This document shows positions 45,182 to 56,021 of a stretch of DNA of 64,000 nt, piece by piece. The number at the start of each line of letters is the position of its first letter. Position 1 is the first letter of the stretch. This DNA is from Gnetum montanum (lineage: Eukaryota; Streptophyta; Gnetopsida; Gnetales; Gnetaceae). The stretch is taken from the NCBI GenBank assembly GCA_015680685.1, contig MNCI01020673.1, positions 855,908 through 919,907 of the forward strand. Direction: 5' to 3'. A model generated the notes under the pieces. That model was not told the DNA's origin, made no database searches, and saw nothing but the letters and a program-made list of their open reading frames with translations. The translations under genes were made by a program, and so were the position numbers.

Positions 45182-46019
45182 AATAGTGAGAAAGTAAAAA
45201 TTGAATGTAGACTCTTGATGTAGCTATATTGTGATTAAAAAATTAGAAATTATTTTACATATTTCTCTAATTCTAATAGTAGCTCATTCATACATGTCTT
45301 AAATCACTTAATATTTCTCTCAAATATTTTTTTCTTCTAAAGGTCTAACAAATAATATTTTTAGCCAATATATTGTATGCCTTTTTTAAGTCATTAAAGA
45401 TCTTTCATATATTTTCTCTATGTTCTTTGAACTTTTCTATTAATTATCATATTAATAAAATAGGTTCATAATGAGCCTTCCTAGCATGATTTTAGATTGA
45501 TTTTCTACTATTGTTGATTCAAGTCTTAAACATGTCCTTATAACTCTCTTACAAAGCTTCATAGCATGGCTCCAAGTTATATTCTCTTATAGTTTGAAAA
45601 ATTATGTACATCTTCTATATTATTATAAATGGGAGTAATAGTGTTTTTTAAATGAACTTTTAGGCATTTCTCCATGATTCAAAATTATGTTAACTAATTT
45701 CTTTAGCTAAATGATTTTTGTATTTTTCATTACTTCTAAGCCTTTATAAGAATTGTATTTGTTATAGCAACTTTGATATTTTTCATCTTTGATAAAGTTT
45801 TCACTAAAAAATCTTACCAACCATTTCAAAATTTGAATTTTTTTCTTGGATGTCCTTAATTAGAATTTTTTCATTTAATAATTTTTGAAAATAAAATCTC
45901 CCTATTTTATCTACATTCTTAATGCATTTTTCATTAGCAAAAGTTTTGTAGATATTTTCATTAGTCTCCATATATTGTTTATCTTGGTGAAATTTTTAAA
46001 TCCTTTTCTAGTCTCATCA
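45182..46019. other. no confident assignment; possible decayed pol
   Basis: AT-rich DNA without a supported frame or repeat boundary. It adjoins the RNase H remnant of element E on the minus strand and could be the decayed integrase side of that element, but no motif is readable. Confidence 0.4.
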
Positions 46020-46500
46020 AGTAGAGACCTTGTAATTGAATAGATGTTAGTAAACCATGAAATAGTTGTTAAAGAGGAAGTTTTCACTGCTTTAGCAAAT
46101 AGAAGCTTGACTAGAAATTAATCTAATACTAGCTTTTCATCTAATTGTTTGTCTCATTGATGTCTAAACAAATGATATACACCATCATTTTGAAATCCCT
46201 TTCTATTAATCATGGTGATGTTAAATTCTTAAAGAACCACATCCTACATGAATATGTGTAGGCTCATAGTGTGCTTGTTCATTAGAAGTCAAATAGCACT
46301 ATAATCTATGTGCACAATTATTGGATATCTAAATACATAGTGTCTAAACTTTTTTAATGCATTCACCATCATGATTAACCCTTTCTTAATAGTGATATAG
46401 CTTAGTTATGCACCATTGATGCTCTTACTAGCGCAATGTATGTAGTAGGTCCCTTTGATGATTGAGCTACCTAAGAACTACCTCTAAAGTAAAGTTGGAT
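46020..46500 (-). pseudogene. RNase H/connection fragment of element E
   Basis: In element sense the block around 46330-46480 is collinear with 12590-12780 of copy 2. It then reads FRHYVFRYPIIVHIDYSAI (about 46285-46340) and, after an indel, an ERDFKMMVYIICLD-like segment near 46160-46200, the counterpart of GKENIVVDHLSRL. Stops interrupt it. Confidence 0.65.
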
Positions 46501-47020
46501 GCCTCATTTTTGGTTGTTAGCCACTAAGTGCCATCTTGGTTAGTGGTAGCTACATATAGGCATCTTTGAATTTTTGTGACATATTCACATTGACCACATG
46601 TTAGAAGTATGCTCTTTATGGTCCATAGTTTTTGCATGTAGTGGCACTCTATGTCATTGTACGTGATGCATGGAAATCTCTTCTTCTCAATTTTTCCAAA
46701 TTCATTCTCCTTAGAAATTTCCAAGGAGAGGTCTTTGATACCCAACTGTGCATCTATAGTACTTAGCTATGATCTTCCCATGATGATAGGGAAGTTACTT
46801 TTATTGTTCTCCACATGGAATACAAGGAAATTGGTAGGATATGACCACCCACAAATGGTGGTCATGATGCCTTCCACCAGTCCCAAAGGAATAGTGATGG
46901 ATTGGTAGGTCAACTCCAATCTAATGTTTTTCTTTTTCAAGGAAGGTAGGTTCTAGGCATTGTAAATTTCATGTGAATCCAAGTTAACTCTAGAACCTAA
47001 GTCCAAAAAAGCCTTACGTG
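46501..47020 (-). pseudogene. aspartic protease of element E
   Basis: In element sense the active site reads FLDLGSRVNL (about 46970-47015), an Asp-Leu-Gly variant of DSG. A LVEGIMTTICGWSYPTNFLVF segment follows, then FPIIMGRS and LEISKENEFGKIEKK (46680-46740). Decayed but readable. Confidence 0.72.
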
Positions 47021-49720
47021 GTTCATTTCTAGCAATCTATAAATAGATGAGAGGACTCACAAGGTTAATCTCTTCTTGGGAAGATGGCTAACCTCAATCC
47101 AATCTATGACCACATGGGTTAACATGATAGTGTACAATTGGGAAGTGCTTTCGTTTACAGGGTGCTCAATAAACATTTCAAAGGAGGTAGTAGCAGGGTT
47201 AATAGCTATAGGTATTTATGAGGGCTTTGTGGAATTGTTGGTTCTAAAGAATGGTTGTTTGCAAGGCTTAGAGCTAGAACCACTTGATTGAGGAGCTAGT
47301 TGTAAGTTTATGACCTTCATAACATTTCTCTACTATGGTTGGGTAGGTATTTCATCCTACATGGATGGAGTAGATGGTAGAGGAGTTAAAGGTGGATGTG
47401 TATAAGTGCAAGAGTGTGAAGGAGGATAATAAGAAAATTGGAACTCCCCTTCATGATGATGCTCTTTAGTATTTTGGATGTGAGAAGGAAGTGTGATTAG
47501 AATATTCATGTGGAGAGATGGGCTATTGAACATAGTACCTATATTAATCAATTTGATGATAAGGGTACTATTTCCTTGGAGGTGGCATCCCCCATGATTG
47601 TGGGTGTTGCCACTATTGATAGTGTTCTTGAGGTTGAGGTGGTGCTTCACTTAGATAGTAAGTTTTTTGGTGAAACTACTCTTGATAATTTCCTTTTGGA
47701 TAAGGAAACCTCCTGGGTGCTTACTATTTTTCTAGTTTAGGATTTAAAGCATACATCCTAGATTCTTATAAGTGTGACACAATAGGGCAAAATCCCTTGG
47801 AATGTTCATATTGGCATATGTCATAATCATCATCATTAGACTTGGAATTTGCAATCTCTTCTACTGCTGTAGCTTTGTCATTAGCTTTATGATATTCATG
47901 TTTAGGCTCTTTTCTCTTCCTTCTCTCACAACCACTACCTCCTAGATCTCTACTCTCTTTTGCAATCTTCAGAGTAGTTTGAAATTTTTCATCCAAGGAG
48001 TCTCACATTTTATCAACCTTAGCTGATATTTCAATGATAGATTTTTGGATTGGCAAGGTTTTCCTTTGTACCACTTCATCAAGTGATGCCTCCTCCTCAT
48101 TTTCATAGAAATGGACCTTCCTCTTATGGATGGAGGGGTTTTTGTTGTATTTCTCTGTACTTTTGCATTTTTTCTAGTTGTCCCTCTTCTTTATTCACTT
48201 ACTTAATGAGCCTTTGAATCTAATGGATCCTTAGCTCAAAAATCCTTCCTTGGGCATAGATCCCAAAGGTTCTCCTTATTTTAATTCTAAGCACATCTAT
48301 GATATGGCGTAGCTAATCCTATTGGGAGTATCCATGGCCTAGGTAGCGATGCAATAGAGAGTAGTCCCTACTCATAGCTACATCCAAGAACTCATGAGTG
48401 CCTTATTTCTACCCTTGGATTTGCCTCCTCAAATTGGACACTTTGGAGTACATCTAATACTTGTCATTGAATAGCTCTAGCATCATACTCTATCACCAAA
48501 TAGATTTTGGTTCCAAGGACCAGTACTAGCTTTCCACTTCTTTGATGAGTGTCCTTGGGAATAGTTTTATCTTTTTCCATTGATTTTCCATATTCTACAA
48601 GGCATAGGCATCATGAAAGACTTGTAGCTGATTTTGTGAAGCTAAATTGTACACCCCGCGCCCACNNNNNNNNNNNNNNNNNNNNNNNATTTGATGTAGC
48701 TATCTTTCACATGCCTAGTTGGTATCCTAACAGCCTTTGAAATGTTTAGCATATTCCTGGTAGCCAACAGGGGCTCATCATAGTCATAGCAGTCTCTGTG
48801 GCTCCTATCATGGCCATGATGCCTATGATGAGTTCTATTGTCCCTTCATTGTCTATGATGATCATCCCCATGATGCTCATGTCCATGGTCTCTATTGTCT
48901 TAGTGGAATTTGCAATCATCCCTATCCCACCATTCATCTTCATCATGATTTCTATTGCTTCTACTTCTTCTATCAAAGTTGGAGGAGGAAGACGATGAGG
49001 ATGATGAAGGTGAAGTGGAAGGAGAACGATTACCAGAGTGATGCCTACTACCCTCTCTTCTTTGGTTTCTACCTTGATCACCATGTTTTTCTTTTTCTTG
49101 GTGCTTATCATTATTTCTGTCTTGGATACCCCCCTTTGGAGGCCCCTTAATCTTATGACCCATTCTATCCATAACTAGGGTTATCCATAGTTGACTATAA
49201 CTACTAGTTAAGGATCTTCTCATCAAACAAAAGAGGAGAATTTATATTTTGGGAGGCACTCAAAAAGAAGTCCTCACCCTCTTTGTATGTTTGTAGGAAT
49301 AAGTTAGTAGGAAATCTTTTGCCTTTTGAAGCCTCATATCTAGCTTCCATTTGCTGATATTTTTTTCTTTGTGTTCTGTGGCATGATGATCCTGATAAGC
49401 ATGATCATGAACCTTGCACTCTGCATTAAGTCTTGCAATGACTAATTTGATGAGATTTTTTAATAACATTATAGGAACAAATTGATCCAAAGATAACATG
49501 ATATTTCCTTCTATGTTCCTCCATCGTAACTACTCATCTTGGTGCAGAATGAAGGTGAAATCTAGAGTGTAGGCATCCATATGAGTGTAGATCACTTTGA
49601 ATTATTGGGGCATAGGTGCTTTTTGGCCTTCATGCCTTTGATTGAATTTTCCTATGAATGCCAGTGGAGAATCTTCCCTATGAGAAGAAGCCATATCAGT
49701 GATTGTGTAAAACAATGTGT
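47021..49720 (-). pseudogene. gag polyprotein of element E
   Basis: In element sense the start lies near 49690, with an FTFILHQDE-like block around 49540-49565. It continues through a His/Ser/Arg-rich stretch (48750-49230), the gag core (about 48200-48650, with a 23-N gap at 48666-48688), an acidic segment (47766-47996) and a Pro/His-rich tail (47357-47650). It is collinear with the gag of copy 2 and broken by stops. Confidence 0.7.
48666..48688. other. assembly gap (23 N)
   Basis: A run of N within the gag of element E; the flanks do not align cleanly with the copy 2 gag across it. Confidence 0.95.
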
Positions 49721-49844
49721 GTTGGTTATTATTATTTTTCTTAATGGTTTTAACATTCAGACCCTTTACAACATCGTTAAATGGTTTCACTATTTGTCCC
49801 ATGTAGTGCACTTAGCTAGCTAAAGTCCTTAACAAGGGTGCAAA

Positions 49845-50705
49845 TGATGAGTGGCAAGTAGTCCCTATGTCCAACCATACAAATCAAAAGCATTGTACTA
49901 GTGATTTGGCCAAATTCTATGGACTTTAGCTCTCTAAATGCACAATAACCAAGGTATTGACCCAAGGACGTGATCGTTGTCTTCTTGGCTTCACTTGTGT
50001 AAGCACAAGTGTAAGGTTAAGTGTAAGCCAAGGCACATGATTTGTATTGATTTCATATTTTATCATATTTAATATAAGTGTGAAACAAAGTAATTAAATA
50101 TGAATTAATCTAAGTAACTATCTAATGCCTTAATCTATTTCCTAACATAAGTATCCAGGACCACCTTTTGTATGCATCTTGAACTCATTAAGAATAGTAT
50201 TGGGTTACCAAGTGTAAGCCATTGCATAAACCAAGTGATAACAATGTTGGGATTACCAAGCGTTAATGGTATGTTTAAGGTGGTCGTACTTATGTGTATT
50301 AATTAAGCATATAAATTAACTAGAAACATGAATGTCAAGTGCACACTAATAAAGTGCATGAAAGTAAACATTAATCTATTCTGACTGCTACAAGGAGTTC
50401 CAAGAATCTTGTCTTTATTGTCAGCACATAAAAGTGTATAGATACATTGATGTTCGAATAAGGATTCGTATAATCCTTGAAGTCCTACTACAGGCTCTTA
50501 TAAAATATTCTAACTTTCATAGGAATAAATTACAAGAACTTAGCTACTTTATTGACTCAACAGTGCTATAAATGCATTGGGTACACACATTTATATAGGT
50601 AGAGATAGACACCATGTCAACACTTATGCATGGACCTATCAACCCATGCATCGACGGGGATGCATCAATGCACTCCTGTTGATGCAACCCTTCACATGAT
50701 TCATC
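49845..50705 (-). repeat. 5' LTR of element E
   Basis: It begins TGATGAGTGGCAAG and ends GATTCATCA (861 bp). The central part matches family-A LTRs (GGTTACCAAGTG and AAGGTGGTCGTACT blocks). In element sense the U3 end has GATGCAT/TGCATCGA dyads (50640-50700), then TATATAAATG near 50590. A decayed primer site (TTTGCACCCTTGTTAAGGAC in element sense) lies at 49825-49844. Confidence 0.82.
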
Positions 50706-51496
50706 ATCCATACTCATCCTTGATATGAGAATCCTTGTCTGCCTTTCCTAACATCCGAGGTGATGATGTTGCACATTATTTCTAGAAGACACACTAACAA
50801 GTTCTTGTTCATTTTCTATAGCAACTGAGCCTTGTGATTATTATAGATTATAGCTGGGAAATGCCCTAGCATCTGCAAAATTGAGAAAGAACTCATCCAT
50901 GAGATTTGGCAAGGTTTTACAATTGACTCACAACCTGATGTCAATCCATCACCTTTTGTGTTTGAGCTTGGGACTAGCATTGGCAAAGTTATAAGCAAAT
51001 ATACCATGATATATAAAATACCAATGTATGTAAACAATAAGTCAAGGGTTTAAACCTTAAGATGTACAATCATAAGCATAAGTATAAGAGAGACATTAGA
51101 TTGCACTAACATAAATTAATAGTAAAATACAATATATTATTAGCATAATATATTAAATATACCCTTATGCTTAAGAACCAAACATAAGAAAATAAATAAC
51201 ATATCTAAGTTCCTAGGTTTAAACAATTAGGTTGTTACAATATATATTTTTCAAATTTCAAAAAATACTAGAGGACAATGAAATTTCTCTCATATCAAGA
51301 AAAGTATCTTTGATCATAGACTTAATTATAGGTTTTAGAGTCAAGGATGGTAGAATGTTTAAAACTAGATCAACAATAGATTGTGGCTGATTTATGCTAG
51401 ATTGCTTAAGGACGAATTCATAAACATCATTCAAAGCTAATTGTAGCATAGTGAACACACAAATGATATAATAGATAGACTATTATTAGATTTAAT
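50706..51496. other. no recognised feature
   Basis: AT-rich DNA outside the LTR of element E. Short open stretches have no family resemblance or start context. Nothing can be supported here. Confidence 0.6.
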
Positions 51497-51689
51497 CAAA
51501 AATTTCAAAACCTATAACAATGAGATATTAGCCTAGTGGTAAGACACTTGATTTGGAAGTTCTATGTCATGCATTCAATTTTAGTGGGCAATGTTAAGTT
51601 ATATAAAGTTTTAATTGAATTATATATCTTAGGGTGTATCTATGTTTGACTTATTTTGGGTTCCAACACCCAAAAATTTCAAAACCTAT
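51497..51689 (+). mobile_element. tRNA-derived SINE with a perfect 19-bp target duplication
   Basis: The body is 51516-51670 (155 bp). It is flanked on both sides by the identical caaaaatttcaaaacctat (51497-51515 and 51671-51689). A pol III A box TAGCCTAGTGG lies at 51529-51539, and a weak B-box-like ATTCAATTTTAG about 35 bases on. The 3' half has TATATATCTTAGGGTG and ends in GGTTCCAACACC. Other copies are at 53386-53547, 54467-54803 and 60285-60405. It resembles a tRNA-headed SINE moved by LINE machinery. I do not identify it with a named family. Confidence 0.85.
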
Positions 51690-51719
51690 TTATTTTGAAT
51701 AAAAAAAATCATTAGTAAC

Positions 51720-52430
51720 TACCTACTCCTAAGCTTTTTGTAGTTTATTCATTGTGTCATTGTGCTCTTTCTTTTTCTTTGCTAACTCTTGTTCAACTTT
51801 ATATTTTTGAAATTCTATATTAGCCAAATGCATATGCATTTTTCCTAGTTCTTGTAGTAAAGTAGAGTTATTTTCTTCCAATTTTTTTTGTTAAATTCCA
51901 ACTCTATATTCTTCACCATCAATTCTTGAACTTTACTAAGTAGGTAAAAATCTATTCTTGATGCTATAGTGAGCCTTGCTAGCTTAAGGCTTTCAAGTTA
52001 TTTTAATTGAACCTTGGCTAGATCTAATGCCTTAGACATCTCATTTTCATATGTCTTGAGCATTTTGGTATATTTCTCTTTATTTGCATATGTTTGCTGC
52101 AAATTTATATTGAAAGCTTCATTTTGTGTTAAAGCATTTGTGAATGATTCCTTATCCTTGTCTCACTAACTATCCAAAGCTTTGATTCTAAAGATATAAC
52201 TCATGTTGGTAAAATTCAAAATCATTAAATCAAATAGGAAATCATTAGTGATCACTATGGAATACTATTTATCCAATGCAACAATATCTTTAAAAATTTT
52301 GAATTTCACAATGAATGAGAAGTTTTCTTCATCTACACCTTCAATATCCTTTTACCTTTTCATGTTATACAGTGTTTTCTCAATTGGATTTTTCTCCATA
52401 GTGATATGAAAGAAGGCAATTGTTGAGTTA
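51720..52430 (-). pseudogene. decayed coiled-coil coding segment
   Basis: Read on the minus strand through a few stops, this gives a charged, heptad-like sequence (KEKYTKMLKTYENEMSKALDL near 52030-52095, LARLTIASRIDFYLLSKVQEL near 51925-51990). It is similar in style, and in the KVQEL..KN-ELE block, to the coiled coil of elements C and D. It is probably a further family-B remnant; the match is weak. Confidence 0.45.
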
Positions 52431-53374
52431 GAATAAACAAATTTATTCTAAAATTAGCGATGGTTAAGTATCAACTTCAGTATGGATGGTGAGAGATAAT
52501 CATAAGTAGGTATAGACCACCTTTCATTCTCAACTTTCTTCAATTGTTTAACTAATGGAATCTTTATCTTTATATGGTCCTCCTTCAAAAAGGCTTAAAT
52601 AAATAATCTAGACACCATTTGTTGTCCTTATTCTTCATTGTTGTGGTGGCATCATTCAATATTGAATTCTTAAATACTAACAAAAGTAGAAAGTAGATAG
52701 TTATAAGAAAAATGAGGTTGGGATGTATAGTAAAAACTGAGTGCATTATTTACCAAATCCTTCTTTCAAAGTAATAACCAATCTACTTGGTTAACTTTCT
52801 TTACTATAGTGTAGAGTAAATTTAGCAATGGCTAGGTAATGAAAATTTTCCTATCCTTGACAATACAAGGGCCTGCAAGTCACAACACCTTGCAATTTGG
52901 TCTTATTGTAAGGACCTATGGATTGCAATGCCTTGCAATTCAACTTTCAGCCATTTTTGTAAGAAAAATGCACTTATCGATGTGAGTGGCTTTCCATCAT
53001 AGCCTTCCATAACCTCTTGGGTGGACTATGACTTTCTATAGGTTGCACTCACCTTGTCATACCAATTCTAGTGGAGAAAATTACAAAAATTATTGTTTTG
53101 GCTAACTACAAGACATTACAAGTCATATTGACTAGTGATCCTAGACTATGACTGGTTGTGAGCCACACCTTCCTTGTAGTTCTAGTTCAAACCCCAAAAT
53201 AATTCAAATTAACCTCCAAGAAAATCCAAATTTTAAGGATAAACTCCCTTTGAATCCTACAACATTAAGATAGTAGGACATTACAACTTTAGAATGAGAG
53301 GTGTTCCTACACTAGGAAGCTTGACCAAAAATACAAAATGGTGAATGTGGACATTTAAGGGAATCACAAAAATT
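52431..53374. other. no gene recognised; short dyads around 52860-53120
   Basis: AT-rich. At 52860-52960 the words CCTTGCAA, TTGTAAGG and TTGCAA recur (for example CCTTGCAATTTGGTC and GCCTTGCAATTC), which could be a worn U3 dyad cassette or chance. No frame, LTR end or tRNA was found. Confidence 0.45.
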
Positions 53375-53385
53375 TTAATGATAAC

Positions 53386-53547
53386 ATCAAATGATTAGAT
53401 GTTAGCCTATTGACAAGGCTTCTAATTTGAAAGCTGTAAGTTATGGATTTATTTTTGGGAAGCAATTTTGAGTTATAAAGTTCTAATTCGACTATATATC
53501 TTGGGGGTAAATATTTTAAAAAAAATATTTTGGATTCTAACACCTCC
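53386..53547 (+). mobile_element. tRNA-derived SINE, second copy
   Basis: Matches 51516-51670 (A-box region GTTAGCCTATTGAC at 53401, then TTCTAATTCGACTATATATCTTGGGGG, end TTCTAACACC). Flanks TTAATGATAAC (53375-53385) and TTAATCATAAC (53548-53558) form an 11-bp target duplication with one mismatch. Confidence 0.75.
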
Positions 53548-53558
53548 TTAATCATAAC

Positions 53559-54466
53559 TTTAAAAGAGATTTTAAGATTGGAGACTCTCAAATTATCAAC
53601 ATTTTGCGAGGATCCTTTGTGGAAGTAGTTTTAGAAACAATAGAGAAGAAAAACCTAACATCCCATAAAGTTTTTGATGGTCTAGCAAGAAAAAAAAGAA
53701 TACCTAATAACTTGAAGACATTCAAACTTTCAATAGAAAGCCAATTTTGAAACCCCTTAGTGTAAAATAAAGATTTTGACTACAATTAATACAAGAGCAT
53801 GAAAGTTTATAATATTGATTAACACATTAAAAAACCATATGCATTAGCTATAAGATATTGGATTTTTCAAGAAAATGTCAAAATTTTGAGAAATACAACA
53901 TTTTGCCCCATTAATCACATCTTATATGTGGTTCAATTAAGTATAGTTTGTATACCAAATCATTCTATTTGGTTTTCTTTTTATTAATAGAAGCCTTTAG
54001 TAGAAAGTGAAAACCCATTTGGGCACTTTTGAATCAGGGCAAGGTTTGATCCTTTTCCTACCCTAGAAGGAAAAGGAATGCTTTTAAGTATTGGTTAGGA
54101 AGATGAAAGCTCAAAACTGTTGGCCTTTCCTTTTTGTTGTTTTGGAGTTTCTCCTCTAGTTCTCTTGTACTTTGAATTTTTATTTTTAATATATTAATTT
54201 TTTAGGATTAGCACCCATTGATAAAGGTGTTTGGAACATCAATGTGCATGGAAGGGTAATATGATTAGAAAGAATAAAATTTTTCTACATACAAAATAGA
54301 TAACATGTGTTAATCATTTATAAGGGTAGTTGACCTCGTAACCATATATAGGCATGTTTTAATTGTTTTTTTTTTCATTTTTTAATCAAAAAGCAGAATT
54401 TGTAAACAATATTTCTACGAATTTCAATAATAAAAAGGTCTTGTGATTCACATCTTCACAATAATT
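53559..54466. other. no recognised feature
   Basis: AT-rich intergenic DNA with no supported frame, LTR end or RNA gene. Confidence 0.5.
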
Positions 54467-54803
54467 AACAATGAGGTTCTAACTTAGTGGTAAGGTTCTC
54501 ATAAACTTCTATAAATCTTGGGGTGCACCCATTTTTCACTTATTTCATGTTTCACAGCCCCATCGTTATGGTAATTAACAACCTTTGTGGTACAGGTGTA
54601 AACTTCTATAAATCTTGGGGTGTAACCATTTTTCACTTATTTCAGGTTCCACCACCCCATCTTTATGGTTATTAACAACCTTAGTGGTCCCGGCCTTGAC
54701 ATAGTAACCAGTTTAGATTCTACTATGTAAGTAGCACCGAGTTATAACCTTATATAAATCCTGGGATATACCTATATTTCACTTATTTCGGTTTCAACAC
54801 CCC
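54467..54803 (+). repeat. three SINE copies in tandem
   Basis: Copies at about 54467-54561, 54573-54662 and 54670-54803 each begin near ATTAACAA(C/T) and end at TTATTTC(A/G)GGTT(C/T)CA-type sequence. The first two are shortened in the middle, while the third keeps more of the body. The A-box segment is present as CTTAGTGG at 54483. They end about 60 bases before the GC-richer upstream region of the AKR gene. Confidence 0.75.
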
Positions 54804-54829
54804 TACATCTTCATGGTAATTCGGTTTTG

Positions 54830-55100
54830 CTTGGAAAGTCGATCTTTGCAGTTATGAAAGGCTATGCGGTGCTATAGTGTTGCCGTTCAAAACGGGGACG
54901 TTCAGAATCCTACTTTCGCTTTGCCAATCGTTACGCTTTACTGCCTTCGACGCATTCTTGCCCAATCACTATATATATAACTCTAATTTTAAGTGCTCAG
55001 TGTCACCTCAGTATCAACGTATACTTTTGACGCCTGTATTCGGACGTTCAGTGCATGCTTGCAAGCTTTTTCGCAGAAGTGTAAAGCTTTCGGATTTTGG
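54830..55100 (+). promoter_or_regulatory. possible promoter / 5' leader region of the AKR gene
   Basis: A relatively GC-rich, CpG-containing stretch that starts abruptly after the SINE cluster. It has CCAAT at 54962 and ACTATATATATAAC at 54968-54981, a candidate TATA box, about 1.05 kb before the start codon. A pyrimidine-rich acceptor-like ATTTTACAG at 55996-56004 just before the start codon suggests a 5' UTR intron between here and the coding exon. No first exon boundary is proven. Confidence 0.4.
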
Positions 55101-55900
55101 CAAAGGAAACACTCGTATGGATGACAAATGCCGTTTTTCATCTCGTTTCTGCCTTAGCTAGACATCGTTTTATGTTTTAAATGAAGATCTGCCCGTTATT
55201 TGCAATTTTTTTTTTAAATTTTTCATTTTTCCTTTTCTTTTATGGCATTGTTTATCAGTGATGAAATCTTGCATGCTTTGATTCTAACAAGGCAAGTTCA
55301 TGAGTTTTTGAATGCTGCAAAGGAAACATTTTATACGCAAGTTGACGTTTCCATCTCAGTTTTGCATTCTTAGATATTTTTTATCCTTAAAATGGAAGTC
55401 CGTTTCTTATTTGGTCATTTTCTTTTGTCATTGAATATTCATAATGAAATCCTGCTTTGATTTTTAAATTCTAACAACCAATTTAAAGCATGGACAGTCG
55501 ATTTTCTGAATTCTGCGAAGGAAAACTCATACACGCTAGCTGAGGCCGTTTTCATTTTGTATGTGTGAAAGAAAGACTGCAAAGTTATGGTTTTATGTTC
55601 TTAATGGAAGACCAATGTCCATTATTTGATAAAGAAATTTCAAGCATGAACATCAGACTCCTGGTTTTATGCTCTTAATCAAAGTTTAACGCCAAACTAT
55701 TTGATCATTTTTATTTGTCATTCTCCTTGAAATCCTCTATATATCTTTGCAAGCAGCCTTAAGCACCAAAAGACAAATTTTTGATATGAGCAAAGGAAAC
55801 ATCGGCATTGGCATGGAGCATGCCATTTTCATTTTGTTTCTGTGTTAGATAGCCTAGAGACAGAGGAAGGTCATAATGAAAATACAATGCCGATTATTTT
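55101..55900 (+). repeat. four diverged tandem units upstream of the AKR gene
   Basis: Units begin at the word C(A/G)AAGGAAAC at 55101, 55318, 55516 and 55791. Each runs through TTTTCATTTTGTTTCTG-like, TTAGATA, TTTTATG-TCTTAATGGAAG, TTATTTG-TCATTTT and GAAATCCTGC-type words. Spacings are 217, 198 and 275 bases. The third unit is longer because the GGTTTTATGYTCTTAAT part is itself doubled (55592 and 55663). It lies wholly within the presumed 5' UTR intron/leader. Confidence 0.65.
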
Positions 55901-56021
55901 ATTAATTTAAATTTTTGGTTGATTATTCATCGTAAAATTGTACTTATTATCGCTGCTTCTGAGAATTTGCTTAGAATGATTTGGTTGACTGTTCCATTTT
56001 ACAGAAATCTATCACCCAGAC

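Larger units (their letters stand above)
46020..50705 (-). mobile_element. gypsy element E remnant (family-A relative)
   Basis: On the minus strand: 5' LTR 49845-50705, decayed primer site, gag, protease, then a direct jump at about 46500 from post-protease linker to an RNase H fragment (46020-46500). RT is missing, with a junction different from copies 1 and 3. The LTR ends are family-A-like, but its U3 has GATGCAT dyads in place of GATATCGC. No 3' LTR is recognisable. Confidence 0.78.

Noticed and set aside
48746-49226. Ile/Met-rich and Ser/His-rich overlapping frames
   Set aside because: They lie in the low-complexity part of the gag of element E; only the frame collinear with copy 2 is meaningful.
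51521-51600. Possible functional tRNA gene at the A box
   Set aside because: The B box is degraded and no acceptor stem or anticodon loop could be formed by eye; the flanking 19-bp duplication marks it as a SINE.
54877-55161. 94-codon open frame upstream of the AKR gene
   Set aside because: No recognisable domain, and it overlaps the presumed promoter/leader and first tandem unit. AKR4C proteins start at the ATG at 56022.
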